A stretch of 64,000 nucleotides of DNA. Source: JANWWM01 sp046292465. GTDB taxonomy: Bacteria > Bacteroidota > Chlorobiia > Chlorobiales > Thermochlorobacteraceae. The notes under the pieces were generated by a model. That model had not been told where the DNA came from. It searched no databases and was given only the letters and a program-made list of their open reading frames with translations. The stretch lies in assembly GCA_046292465.1 (NCBI GenBank), contig JBKBRB010000001.1, positions 186,001-250,000 on the forward strand. The letters are read 5' to 3'. Positions 7,918 to 16,163 of this stretch are shown piece by piece; position 1 is the stretch's first letter, and every line of letters starts with the position of its first letter. Position numbers and translations under genes: made by a program.

Positions 7918-10102
7918 GTTCCGACTCGCGATAGTCAAATCGACAGCGTGGTTGCTCGCGCCTATTGTTTCGCTTGCACTATCGCTGATTCTCACACAAG
8001 TTCCTTTGTTCAACACGTTGGGGTATGAATCGTCGTTAGTGCTTGGGATTGTGTTGCCATTCTTTCTTGGATTACTTTCGGCGACAAGCCTTTCGCGCGC
8101 GGAAAAATTTTCATCTGCAGTCTTTACCCTTCTTGCGCCGCCGCTGGTGATGCTGGTCAATATGCTCTTTGTGCGTAATTGCTCCTACCTTGAAGGATTA
8201 GGCTTCTATGTGCTTGCTGTTGGCTTTGGCAGTTTGTTTGCTTATGCACTCATGCGCTTTTTGAAGTCGCTGAATTTCAAATTCACGGTTGCTGTATATG
8301 TGAGTTTATATGTTGGAATCGTCCTTTTTCCGACGCTTTACCGATTTTACTTCACGCCGCAAATTTTCTTTTTCAATCACATCTTTGGTTTTTTTTCAGG
8401 CGCGATTTATGACGACGCCATCGAGTTGGAACGGCGATACGTGCTCTTCCGCATTGAAACCTTGCTCTTTTCTGCATTCTTATTGCTCTTTTCATTTCGC
8501 GAAAGATTTTCAAAGCGCGATTTGATTGTGCTCACGATTTCTTTCGGACCGCTCATTTTGCCGTTTGAACTTGGAAGCGATGAATTTGGCTTCACTTCGT
8601 CTCACGAAACGATTTCTCAAGCACTCGTTCCGATTGATGCCGATGGGCATTGGCGTATGAGCCCGCAAGCCGATTCGCTTACACGCGCACGCACGGCTCT
8701 GCGCCTCGAGCAAGAACTGCGCGACCTCAAAAACGCGCTCGCGCTCGATACCTTGCCAAACATTTCCATTTTCGTCTATCCCAACGCTGATGAAAAACGC
8801 AAATACACTGGCGCAGAAAATGTGGAGTTCACTAAAACTTGGCGCAATGAAATTCACATCACCGAGCAAAGTTTTCAAAGCACCATTCGCCACGAACTCG
8901 TGCATATCCTTTTTGCACGCTACGGCATTTCAGGATTAGGACTTTCAAGTAGCATCGGACTTGTCGAGGGGATTGCCGTTGCATTTGAAACGCCCGACTT
9001 TGATTGGACGCCGCACGAACTTGCCGCCGCGCTTCTCAAAAACGACCTTGCTCCGAAAAACATTGAGTCGCTTTTGGGCTCGTTTGGATTTTGGACAGGA
9101 CTTGGCGCAACCAGCTACACCCTAATGGGCTCGTTTGTGCGCTACCTTGTCGACACTTACGGCATTGAAGCCTTCAAATCTGTTTATGCCACAAGCAACT
9201 TCGCACGCGTCTACAACAAGCCAATTAACGGACTGATGTTGGAGTGGAAAGAATTTCTTTCGGAACAAGCCGTGCCGCCTGCGCTGGATTCCGCTGTCAT
9301 TTATCGCTTCAAACGCAAGACGATTTTTCAAACCGAATGCCCGCACCGCGTTGCCGTTGAACTTAAATATGGCTCAAAAGCCCTTTCCGAAAAGCAATAC
9401 AAAGAGGCTCAAAAGCGATTTGAAACGGCACTTGCACTCACCGAAGGCAAAAACACTCGCGCCATTCAAGGCTACTTTTCGGCTTGCTTGTTACAACATG
9501 TGTTGGATTCACTTGCACTCGATGCGGTTTTCTACAAAGCCGATTCGCTCACGCTCCGACTCGAGAAGCCCGAACCGATGTTGTTCAGCGTCGCCAACGC
9601 GATGCTTTGGACACGCTTCGGCTCAAAAGATTCGGTGCAACATCTCTTGAACCGTGTCAAAGAAGCGTCGCTTTCGTTCAATTACGACTACGCGGTTGTC
9701 TTGCGTTTAGCGTCGCTCGCCATCGGTCTTGACCCAACTTACTTTTCACCTTTGATATCGAGTTCAGAACGCGACGCGATTCTTGCTCGAGAATTTGAGG
9801 CAAAAAAAGATTCGTCTGCGCAAACCTTCATCAAATTTTTGAAAGCAGAACGATTGCTGGCGCAAGGCAATGATAGCAGTGCCGTCGATTTACTGCTCTC
9901 GCTTCCCACGCTTGAATACCTCGAACTTGAATTTCAACGCCGATACGACGCGCTCAACGCCTTGCTTCGCTTAGGCAAGCGCGATATGATTCCAGAGGCG
10001 ATTGTTCAAGCCAAAACTTGTGCTTCCGAATTTGTTAGCAGAAAGAGAAAAGAAGACGCCATCAATGCACTTCTTGCGCTTTATGGTTGGCAGAGCAAGT
10101 AG
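7907..10102 (+). CDS. Membrane-embedded zinc metallopeptidase-like protein with C-terminal helical repeats
   Basis: A 731-residue protein. Residues about 10-230 contain roughly six or seven hydrophobic segments. The soluble part has the gluzincin motif H329-E-L-V-H333 followed by E354 in GLVEGIA, the arrangement of M1/MA-clan peptidases in which the third zinc ligand is a downstream Glu. Residues about 480-725 look like TPR repeats. All three expected ligands are present, so activity is plausible; the substrate is unknown. Its start overlaps the upstream CHAT-like lipoprotein gene, so the two products probably act together at the envelope. I do not recognise a named family for the whole protein. 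Confidence 0.72.
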   Translation: MANKFRLAIVKSTAWLLAPIVSLALSLILTQVPLFNTLGYESSLVLGIVLPFFLGLLSATSLSRAEKFSSAVFTLLAPPLVMLVNMLFVRNCSYLEGLGFYVLAVGFGSLFAYALMRFLKSLNFKFTVAVYVSLYVGIVLFPTLYRFYFTPQIFFFNHIFGFFSGAIYDDAIELERRYVLFRIETLLFSAFLLLFSFRERFSKRDLIVLTISFGPLILPFELGSDEFGFTSSHETISQALVPIDADGHWRMSPQADSLTRARTALRLEQELRDLKNALALDTLPNISIFVYPNADEKRKYTGAENVEFTKTWRNEIHITEQSFQSTIRHELVHILFARYGISGLGLSSSIGLVEGIAVAFETPDFDWTPHELAAALLKNDLAPKNIESLLGSFGFWTGLGATSYTLMGSFVRYLVDTYGIEAFKSVYATSNFARVYNKPINGLMLEWKEFLSEQAVPPALDSAVIYRFKRKTIFQTECPHRVAVELKYGSKALSEKQYKEAQKRFETALALTEGKNTRAIQGYFSACLLQHVLDSLALDAVFYKADSLTLRLEKPEPMLFSVANAMLWTRFGSKDSVQHLLNRVKEASLSFNYDYAVVLRLASLAIGLDPTYFSPLISSSERDAILAREFEAKKDSSAQTFIKFLKAERLLAQGNDSSAVDLLLSLPTLEYLELEFQRRYDALNALLRLGKRDMIPEAIVQAKTCASEFVSRKRKEDAINALLALYGWQSK

Positions 10103-10165
10103 GCTCAAAGTTGAAGAGATTTTTTGGCAAATCTATGGCAAACTTGTTCAATCTGTGTTGCCTTA

Positions 10166-11119
10166 CTATCGCAAGAACGCAAATGCCAGGTGAATGGAAT
10201 CGCCGACGAAGGTTGCGTTTCCGTAGAGCCGTCGTTGATAATCCATTAAGACTGCGAAGGTTGGGGAAAAATTGGCTTGCAAGCCAAGCAAAATTTGACC
10301 GTAACGCTCGTCGCCCAAGATGTTGAGTGGGCGTGTTGCCGCAGGGCGCGGAATTTCTCCAATGCCAATAAGCGTGTTCAAATCGCCGAGCGACGCAATT
10401 CCCGAAAAGCCCACGCGAAATTGAACTTCTTCCGCCGCCGATATGCCTACTTCTACACGATACAAGGCTTGATTTTTGTAATCGCCGCCACGCAAACGGT
10501 AGCCTGTATCAAAAAGCAAATATGCAGGAATGCGGTTGAGAAAAAATGTCAATTCGCCGAGCAAACGCGCATCGTAGTCCAGCATTCCTGTGCCGAGCGC
10601 GACGGGGGCGAGAATATCTCCTGTCGGCAATTTTATGCCCACTTGTGTTGCAAGACGAAACGGAAATTTGAGTTGAGACGGATTAAAGAGTTCATAACGT
10701 CCCCAAATCCAAAGGTCGGTGAAGCCTGACGAGGTAATGCTTTTTGCAAGAAATGTCGGAACACCTTGTGGGAAATCGGTTTCTGTGTAGGTGGTTACAA
10801 TGCCGCGATAGCCCAAGTAGCCAACGAGGGTGAGTTTGCGCGAGTAGCCATATTCGTAGTGAAGTCCCACTAAGCGGTCAATGAAGCGCGCGTCGGTAAC
10901 GGGGAAGGAGGTTTCGTCGGTGGTGGCCACGCGGAAGAGGTCGCGCCGAAATCCTGCACTCGCAAATTCTTCTGACGCTTCAAAGTAAGATGTCGTAATC
11001 CAATAGACCGACTTTTTGGGTTGAAGTGGTTTTACTGACCAGAACGCACGCTCTTGTGCGAAGATTGGCGAGGAGAGGATTACAAGCAGGGCTATGAGAT
11101 GGAGTAGTCGGCGACTCAT
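10166..11119 (-). CDS. Predicted outer-membrane beta-barrel protein
   Basis: A 317-residue protein from ATG 11119; an in-frame extension upstream has no signal peptide. A clear signal sequence ends in SSPIFAQ. The rest alternates hydrophobic and polar residues with many aromatic and Gly-rich strands (LHYEYGYSRKLTLVGYLGYRG, FRLATQVGIKLPTGD) and closes with a strand ending in FAFLR, typical of barrel proteins. The KLPTGD turn recalls transporter families of the phenol-degradation MetA type, but function is not assignable. It lies 56 bases downstream of an ABC ATPase on the same strand and converges on the metallopeptidase gene. Confidence 0.65.
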   Translation of the reverse strand: MSRRLLHLIALLVILSSPIFAQERAFWSVKPLQPKKSVYWITTSYFEASEEFASAGFRRDLFRVATTDETSFPVTDARFIDRLVGLHYEYGYSRKLTLVGYLGYRGIVTTYTETDFPQGVPTFLAKSITSSGFTDLWIWGRYELFNPSQLKFPFRLATQVGIKLPTGDILAPVALGTGMLDYDARLLGELTFFLNRIPAYLLFDTGYRLRGGDYKNQALYRVEVGISAAEEVQFRVGFSGIASLGDLNTLIGIGEIPRPAATRPLNILGDERYGQILLGLQANFSPTFAVLMDYQRRLYGNATFVGDSIHLAFAFLR

Positions 11120-11175
11120 TCGTGCGCGATTTTCACAAAAGGTTTGAATTGAATCGCAAATATACAACAATCGCC

Positions 11176-12105
11176 TTACGCGGTTGCGCTCAATTTCGCC
11201 CCTTGATTTGTTTCACCCACGCGCAAAATGAAAATTTCTTTGAGCGAGGGTTCTGCGAGTTCAAAACGGGTTAGGTCGGTGTCGTCGCCGATAAGCGCGA
11301 GCACATCTTTGGGTTTTGTGCCGTCGAGCAATTTGAGTTCGGCATACTTCGGCTGTCGGTCGCGCACTTCGACTTTGCCCATAGCAACAGCGGCGTCAAT
11401 GAACGCATCGCTTCCGTCAAACTCTATGTGAAGCATATTTTTGCCATACGATTTTTTCACCTCGCGCACATTGCCGTCCAACACTTTCTCGCCGTTGTTG
11501 ATTAAGCAAATCGAGTCGCAGATTTTCTCCACTTGCTCCATTCGGTGCGTCGAGAAAAGAATGGTTTTTCCTGCTTTTTTTAGCTCGAGAATAGTATCCA
11601 TCACGAGTTCGGAGTTAATCGGGTCTAATCCTGAAAACGGCTCGTCCAAAATGAGCAGTTCGGGTTCGTGTAGCACAACGGAAATAAACTGCACTTTTTG
11701 TTGCATGCCTTTGGAGAGTTCTTCCACTTTTTTTTCCGACCACGAGCCGATTTCAAATCGTTTAAGCCACATCGCCGCCTTTTCTTTTGCCATCGCTCTT
11801 GGCACGCCTTTGAGTTCGGCAAAATAAACGAGCAATTCGCCAACTTTCATTTTTTTATACAAGCCACGCTCTTCGGGCAAGTATCCAATTTTAGCTTGAA
11901 GTTCTATGCGCATTGGCTCGCCCAAAAATTCAATCGTGCCGCTATCGGGAAGCGTTATGCCGCAAATCATGCGAATGGTCGAGGTTTTTCCTGCTCCGTT
12001 CGGTCCAAGTATGCCGTAAATCTCTCCGCGTTTCACCGAAAGCGAAAGATTCTTGACGGCAACTTTTCCGTCATAAATTTTTGAAATCGCATTGATGTTG
12101 AGCAT
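11176..12105 (-). CDS. ABC transporter ATP-binding protein (ABC-2/GldA-NatA type)
   Basis: A 309-residue ATPase from ATG 12105 (the reading frame extends 11 codons further, but MLNINAISKIYDG is the usual family start). Walker A is GPNGAGKTS, the signature is LSKGMQQKV, Walker B is LLILDEPFSGLD, and the switch His is in FSTHRM. A C-terminal domain of about 90 residues is typical of DUF4162-bearing ABC-2 ATPases. It would power export together with an ABC-2 membrane protein, but no permease gene is adjacent; the next gene encodes an outer-membrane barrel. It could therefore pair with a permease encoded elsewhere. Confidence 0.88.
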   Translation of the reverse strand: MLNINAISKIYDGKVAVKNLSLSVKRGEIYGILGPNGAGKTSTIRMICGITLPDSGTIEFLGEPMRIELQAKIGYLPEERGLYKKMKVGELLVYFAELKGVPRAMAKEKAAMWLKRFEIGSWSEKKVEELSKGMQQKVQFISVVLHEPELLILDEPFSGLDPINSELVMDTILELKKAGKTILFSTHRMEQVEKICDSICLINNGEKVLDGNVREVKKSYGKNMLHIEFDGSDAFIDAAVAMGKVEVRDRQPKYAELKLLDGTKPKDVLALIGDDTDLTRFELAEPSLKEIFILRVGETNQGAKLSATA

Positions 12106-12192
12106 AGATTGAATCGGCTTGATATTGAAGTAATGCAAAGCCTTACGCCCTCTCTGTCGTGGAAGTTACACAGGCGGAAGTTTTTGGCAAGC

Positions 12193-12230
12193 AATAAAAA
12201 AAGCAGAGCGTCTCTCTCGAGACGCCCTGC
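12193..12230 (-). terminator. Intrinsic terminator after the DUF4412-like gene
   Basis: Read on the minus strand, GCAG and GCGTCTC pair with GAGACGC and CTGC (one mismatch) around a 4-base loop, followed by seven Ts (12196-12202). It closes the long minus-strand unit that begins at tRNA-Cys. The 80 bases between it and the last gene hold short repeated TACTACTGAA units. Confidence 0.85.
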
Positions 12231-12309
12231 CTTATTACAACATAAAGAGCATGTGATACTGCTTACTACTGAATACTGCTCTTACTACTGAACTACTACT
12301 GTCGCAAAT

Positions 12310-12960
12310 TTAATTCACTTCTGCCTTGCTGTCCACATCTCGAAACGATTTTGGCACCTCAAAAAAAGACGGTTTGAACGATTTTCTTGTTATGCGTTTG
12401 GCTTCAATGCGTGCGCTTCCTGTTGGCTCTGATGCAATAACTTTAAGAGGAAAGCCATTCAAATTTTCTTTTTGCATGACTTCAACCGCATTCGGGCTAA
12501 TGCCGATAAGCGCGCCTGCATCGGCAAGTCGTGTCAGCGTGGTAGAATCCACAAGCGATTCTGCCGTCCAGACTTCAATCGTGCGTTTCGCGCTTTTGAG
12601 CATGAAGTGATGGCACATCACGTTCAAGATTTTTTCCTTGCCGAATTTTTCCACTTCAAATTTTTCCAATTTTCCGATTGAAGCCGAGAGGCGTCGTTGC
12701 TCTTGCAAGTCGATTTCGCGAAAGGTTTTGGCTTTTGTATCGAGCCGATAGGCGTTGGCACTGTCGCACGGAAGAACTATCGTAAAAGCCGATGTTCCCT
12801 TGAAATCTGCACGAATGCCTTTTGGCGAGAGCCAAAGTTCGAGTGTGCCGCTTTGTTGGTCGGATTGCACCTGCAAAGTGATTGCGCCTTCAAACACTTG
12901 CGCTTGAAGAAGTGGCACGAAGCAGAGCCACAAGAGAAGCAGGTTAATGCGTAATGGCAT
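12310..12960 (-). CDS. DUF4412-like secreted protein
   Basis: A 216-residue protein from ATG 12960, overlapping the upstream DUF4159 gene by 17 bases; longer readings lose the signal peptide. The N-terminus MPLRINLLLLWLCFVPLLQAQ is a Sec signal ending in AQ. The mature part begins with FEGAITLQV and has the lysine- and beta-rich pattern of proteins that carry DUF4412 (periplasmic, possibly lipid-binding). It is the last gene before a strong terminator. Function is unknown; the family assignment rests on general pattern only. Confidence 0.6.
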   Translation of the reverse strand: MPLRINLLLLWLCFVPLLQAQVFEGAITLQVQSDQQSGTLELWLSPKGIRADFKGTSAFTIVLPCDSANAYRLDTKAKTFREIDLQEQRRLSASIGKLEKFEVEKFGKEKILNVMCHHFMLKSAKRTIEVWTAESLVDSTTLTRLADAGALIGISPNAVEVMQKENLNGFPLKVIASEPTGSARIEAKRITRKSFKPSFFEVPKSFRDVDSKAEVN

Positions 12961-13609
12961 AGAGCACAATGTTTGTTCCGAATTGCAAGGCTTCTTCGCG
13001 TTTTTCGGGTGGGTCGTTGTGAATTTCAGGATTTGCCCAACCGTCGCTGGGATTAGATTCGTAGGTGTAGAGCAAAACGAGGCGATTGTTGTAAAAGAGT
13101 CCAAATGTTTGGGGTGGTTGATTGTCGTGCTCGTGCGTTTTCGGCGCGCCATTCGGGAACTTGAAAAAGATGTTGAAGATTGGGTGTGAATACGGCAGTT
13201 CGACTAAATCAGTTCCGCTGAATAGACGCCTCACTTCACGGCGAAAACTTTTATCCATTCCGTAGTCATCATCGACATAAATGAATCCACCTGATTTGAG
13301 ATAAGCGCGCAAATTCTCGAGTTCGGCTTCGGTGAAGCGCACATTGCCGTGTCCGGTCATAAACACGAAGCGATACTGAAAAATGTTTGGGCTCGAGGCT
13401 TCGACGATTTCTTCTTTTTCAGGTGTGGCAATTCCGGTTTTTTCTTTGACGAATCGCATAAGGTTTGGAACGGCGGAGGGGTCGTTATACCAATCGCCAC
13501 CGCCACTGTATTTGAGTCGTGCACAGCGAAATGCAGGCGGCACTTTCTGCGCCCACAAAGTCGCCTCGCCAAGCATAAGCCATGCGAAAACAAAAATCGC
13601 TACTCTCAA
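12944..13609 (-). CDS. DUF4159 domain protein, secreted
   Basis: A 221-residue protein with a TTG start at 13609, 12 bases after the nhaA stop and followed directly by a signal peptide ending in LWAQ. The sequence has the DUF4159 landmarks: CARLKYSGGGDWY, FMTGHG, an LKSGGFIYVDDDYG block and ELPYSHPIF. The fold resembles the glutamine amidotransferase-like domains that sit next to MoxR/von Willebrand systems in other bacteria; no such partner is present here. The role in this organism is unknown. Tight packing with nhaA and the DUF4412-like gene indicates co-transcription. Confidence 0.8.
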   Translation of the reverse strand: MRVAIFVFAWLMLGEATLWAQKVPPAFRCARLKYSGGGDWYNDPSAVPNLMRFVKEKTGIATPEKEEIVEASSPNIFQYRFVFMTGHGNVRFTEAELENLRAYLKSGGFIYVDDDYGMDKSFRREVRRLFSGTDLVELPYSHPIFNIFFKFPNGAPKTHEHDNQPPQTFGLFYNNRLVLLYTYESNPSDGWANPEIHNDPPEKREEALQFGTNIVLYAITH

Positions 13610-13621
13610 CCGTTCAAAAGT

Positions 13622-14815
13622 TTATGATTCGGCTACTACGGGTTTCGGCACAGGTTGCAGTTTCAATATCAAAAATCCTGCAAGCCCTGCCGCAATGGAG
13701 GTCATCAATACCGATATTTTCGACGCCGCCACAACATCAGGATTGCTTTCAAAGGCTAAAACCGTAATGAAAATCGACATCGTAAATCCAATTCCGCCTA
13801 AAAATCCTGCCCCTAAAAAATGCTTCCAAGTGGTGCCACGCGGATACTCGGCAATTTTAAGTTTAATGGCGATTAACGCCGCGCCTAAAATGCCAACAGA
13901 CTTGCCGACGAAGAGCCCTAAGAAAATGGCTAAACTATTTGCCGAGAGCAACCCTTGCCACCAATTGTCAGAAAAGATGATGCATGTGTTGGCTAAGGCG
14001 AAAATCGGCATAATCACAAACAGCACAGGCGTGTGAAGCGCGTGCTGTAAGCGATACGACGGCGACGATTCTGAGCCATCTCTGAACGGAAGAGCAAACG
14101 CAAGCAATACGCCTGCAATCGTTGCGTGAATGCCTGATTCCATCATGCAATACCACATCACCACACCGAGCACGAGATAAATCCAAAGCGCATCAACTTT
14201 TAAGCGATTCAAAATTAACATCACCACGAAAAGGCTCATTGCGCCGAGAAAGAACGCGAGCGAAAATCCTTTTGAATAGAAAATCGCAATAACGATAATC
14301 GCGCCCAAGTCGTCAATAATTGCCAACGCCGTTAAGAATACTTTAATCGCTATCGGCACATTTTTTCCAACCATTGCTAAAATGCCGAGCGCGAAGGCAA
14401 TATCGGTTGCCATTGGAATTCCGAATCCTGCTTGCGTTTCCGTTCCCGAATTAAGCGCGAGATGAAACGCCGCCGGTAGCAACATTCCGCCAAGTGCGGC
14501 AACTATCGGAAGCGTGGCTTTGCGCAAGTCGGAAAGTTCGCCCGCGTAAATTTCGCGCTCAATTTCCAAGCCGACGAGCAAAAAGAAAATTGCCATTAAG
14601 CCGTCGTTAATCCAATGTTCAAGGCTGTGTTTGAGGTTAAGGTAATCAGTTTGAACGCCAATTTTAGCGTGCCAAAAGTCGACATAACTTTGACCGAGCA
14701 ATACATTTGCCAGCAACAGCGAAAGCACAGTGCTTGCCAAGAGAAGTAGCCCCGACGATTGATTGCTTTCCGTGAACTCCTTGAACAGTTTGGTGAATTT
14801 GAGCGAGAACGGCAT
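13622..14815 (-). CDS. nhaA: Na+/H+ antiporter NhaA
   Basis: A 397-residue antiporter. The ion-binding motif IIDDLGAI and the unwound-helix motif MATDIAFALG are both present, equivalent to Asp163/Asp164 and Asp133 of E. coli NhaA. About twelve membrane segments are visible. It exchanges sodium for protons across the inner membrane and supports pH and salt homeostasis. It stands between mreD and the DUF4159 gene with gaps of 18 and 12 bases, so it appears to be transcribed with cell-shape genes. Confidence 0.96.
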   Translation of the reverse strand: MPFSLKFTKLFKEFTESNQSSGLLLLASTVLSLLLANVLLGQSYVDFWHAKIGVQTDYLNLKHSLEHWINDGLMAIFFLLVGLEIEREIYAGELSDLRKATLPIVAALGGMLLPAAFHLALNSGTETQAGFGIPMATDIAFALGILAMVGKNVPIAIKVFLTALAIIDDLGAIIVIAIFYSKGFSLAFFLGAMSLFVVMLILNRLKVDALWIYLVLGVVMWYCMMESGIHATIAGVLLAFALPFRDGSESSPSYRLQHALHTPVLFVIMPIFALANTCIIFSDNWWQGLLSANSLAIFLGLFVGKSVGILGAALIAIKLKIAEYPRGTTWKHFLGAGFLGGIGFTMSIFITVLAFESNPDVVAASKISVLMTSIAAGLAGFLILKLQPVPKPVVAES

Positions 14816-14833
14816 GTGATGTTTGGAAATGTT

Positions 14834-15298
14834 TTAGGTGAATCGCTTTGTACCTTCAAAGAACAGATATGCAAACGGCAGGTTGTAAAGACTTGTTGCA
14901 ACTGCCAGGAGCGTCCATTTGAAGAAAGGTGCTTGCAATGCCGTTGACACGAGTTCGTAGGCAGACGTTCCAAAAAGTGCGGCTAATGCTGTCGCTATCA
15001 GAAAGTTTGAGACTTTTTCAAGGTCATCAGGATTGGAAAAAAAACCCGCCACGAATCCAGAGACGGTTTTTGCAAATGCATCAAGTCCCATTGTGCCGTG
15101 AAGTAAATCCATGAAAAGTCCGATGACAAAGCCTGCGGTTGTGCCAAAACTTTGTCCTTCGCGGCGAGCAATCCAAACGGCAAGAAGGAGCATGGCGTCG
15201 GGCTTTGCGCCGAAGATGAGCAGACGGTCGAAGAGCAGTTTTTGAAGAAAGCCCAGCGCAATCGCGCCGCCAACATACCAAAGAATGCGCTGTCTCAA
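14834..15298 (-). CDS. mreD: Rod shape-determining protein MreD
   Basis: A 154-residue hydrophobic protein with about five membrane segments and the MreD-type PDAMLLLAVWIA and GFVIGLFMDLLHG patterns. The start is TTG 15298, 21 bases after the mreC stop; no ATG fits. MreD joins MreC and MreB in the complex that guides lateral peptidoglycan synthesis. mreB, mrdA and rodA are not in the window, and the gene after it is nhaA. Confidence 0.88.
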   Translation of the reverse strand: MRQRILWYVGGAIALGFLQKLLFDRLLIFGAKPDAMLLLAVWIARREGQSFGTTAGFVIGLFMDLLHGTMGLDAFAKTVSGFVAGFFSNPDDLEKVSNFLIATALAALFGTSAYELVSTALQAPFFKWTLLAVATSLYNLPFAYLFFEGTKRFT

Positions 15299-15319
15299 AC
15301 GAGTTGAAAAGAAATGGCT

Positions 15320-16162
15320 TTATTGAAATTCCCTGTAACGTGCTCGCAGTTGATTTTGTTCAACGCTTGGCTTAGCTAAATCTACAAACACATGCTCGAG
15401 CGTGCTGAAATCTACCGAGAGCCGAACACGAATGCGTTGAAATAAATCGTTACTGCTTACTTCGGCTCGCTCGATGTTCCCCACAACGATGTTCGCATTC
15501 GCAAACGAACTGAACTCTGTGGTCAAGAGTTGTTCTCCGATTTCAACTTTTCGGCTTGCAGGAATGTGTAAGAGTCGTGCCTCTGTGATGTCTCCGCCTG
15601 TCCAATGCACCACACCAAGCAAGCGTGTTTTTTCCGATACTACGCTGACTTTGAAATCCGAATTAATTACAGGTTGAACGATGGCAAAGTGTGGCGATGT
15701 CAAAATAATTCTTCCTGCTAAGCCTTTATCGGTCAAGACCGCCATGCCGATTTCTACACCGTCTTGCGAGCCTGCATCAATCATAAACAGGTTGCGTTCG
15801 GGGTGAAAGGTTCTATCAACGACGTGTGCGAAATGCAGTTTGCGTGGTGTTTCGGCTTTGCAGTTAAGCATCTGTCGCAGTTTTTCGTTCTCGACTTGTG
15901 CCGTGCGCATGCGGCTGACTTCCGCCGAGAGTTCCGCATTGGTAGCAAGTAGTGCGGCGTTTTCATCGAGCAATCCAAAGTAGCGATTCCAAGTTTTCAG
16001 TGGCGTTTCAATCGCACCAAAGAGTTCAACACTTGCGCCACGAATTGCGTGCAAGGCGGGCGTATCACGATTGACGAGCAACCCAAGTGAAATCAAACAG
16101 AAAACAATGAGCAAGATGTATTGCCGAAAATCGTAAATGATGAAATCGAGTAATTGCCTCAT
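15320..16162 (-). CDS. mreC: Rod shape-determining protein MreC
   Basis: A 280-residue protein with one N-terminal membrane helix (ILLIVFCLISLGLLV), a coiled-coil stretch (about 65-95, ending ENEKLRQML) and the two beta-barrel subdomains of MreC, including GSQDGVEIGMAVLTDKGLAGRI. It bridges MreB filaments with periplasmic cell-wall enzymes. The ATG at 16162 follows the ABC permease stop by one base, so translation is probably coupled to an unrelated transporter gene. Confidence 0.93.
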   Translation of the reverse strand: MRQLLDFIIYDFRQYILLIVFCLISLGLLVNRDTPALHAIRGASVELFGAIETPLKTWNRYFGLLDENAALLATNAELSAEVSRMRTAQVENEKLRQMLNCKAETPRKLHFAHVVDRTFHPERNLFMIDAGSQDGVEIGMAVLTDKGLAGRIILTSPHFAIVQPVINSDFKVSVVSEKTRLLGVVHWTGGDITEARLLHIPASRKVEIGEQLLTTEFSSFANANIVVGNIERAEVSSNDLFQRIRVRLSVDFSTLEHVFVDLAKPSVEQNQLRARYREFQ

Positions 16163-16163
16163 C

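Noticed and set aside
10103..10165. Terminator between the metallopeptidase and barrel genes
   Set aside because: Only a 5-bp AT-rich pairing (GATTT/AAATC) is visible.
12240..12300. CRISPR-like or tandem repeat (TACTACTGAA units)
   Set aside because: Only two imperfect short copies; no regular spacing.
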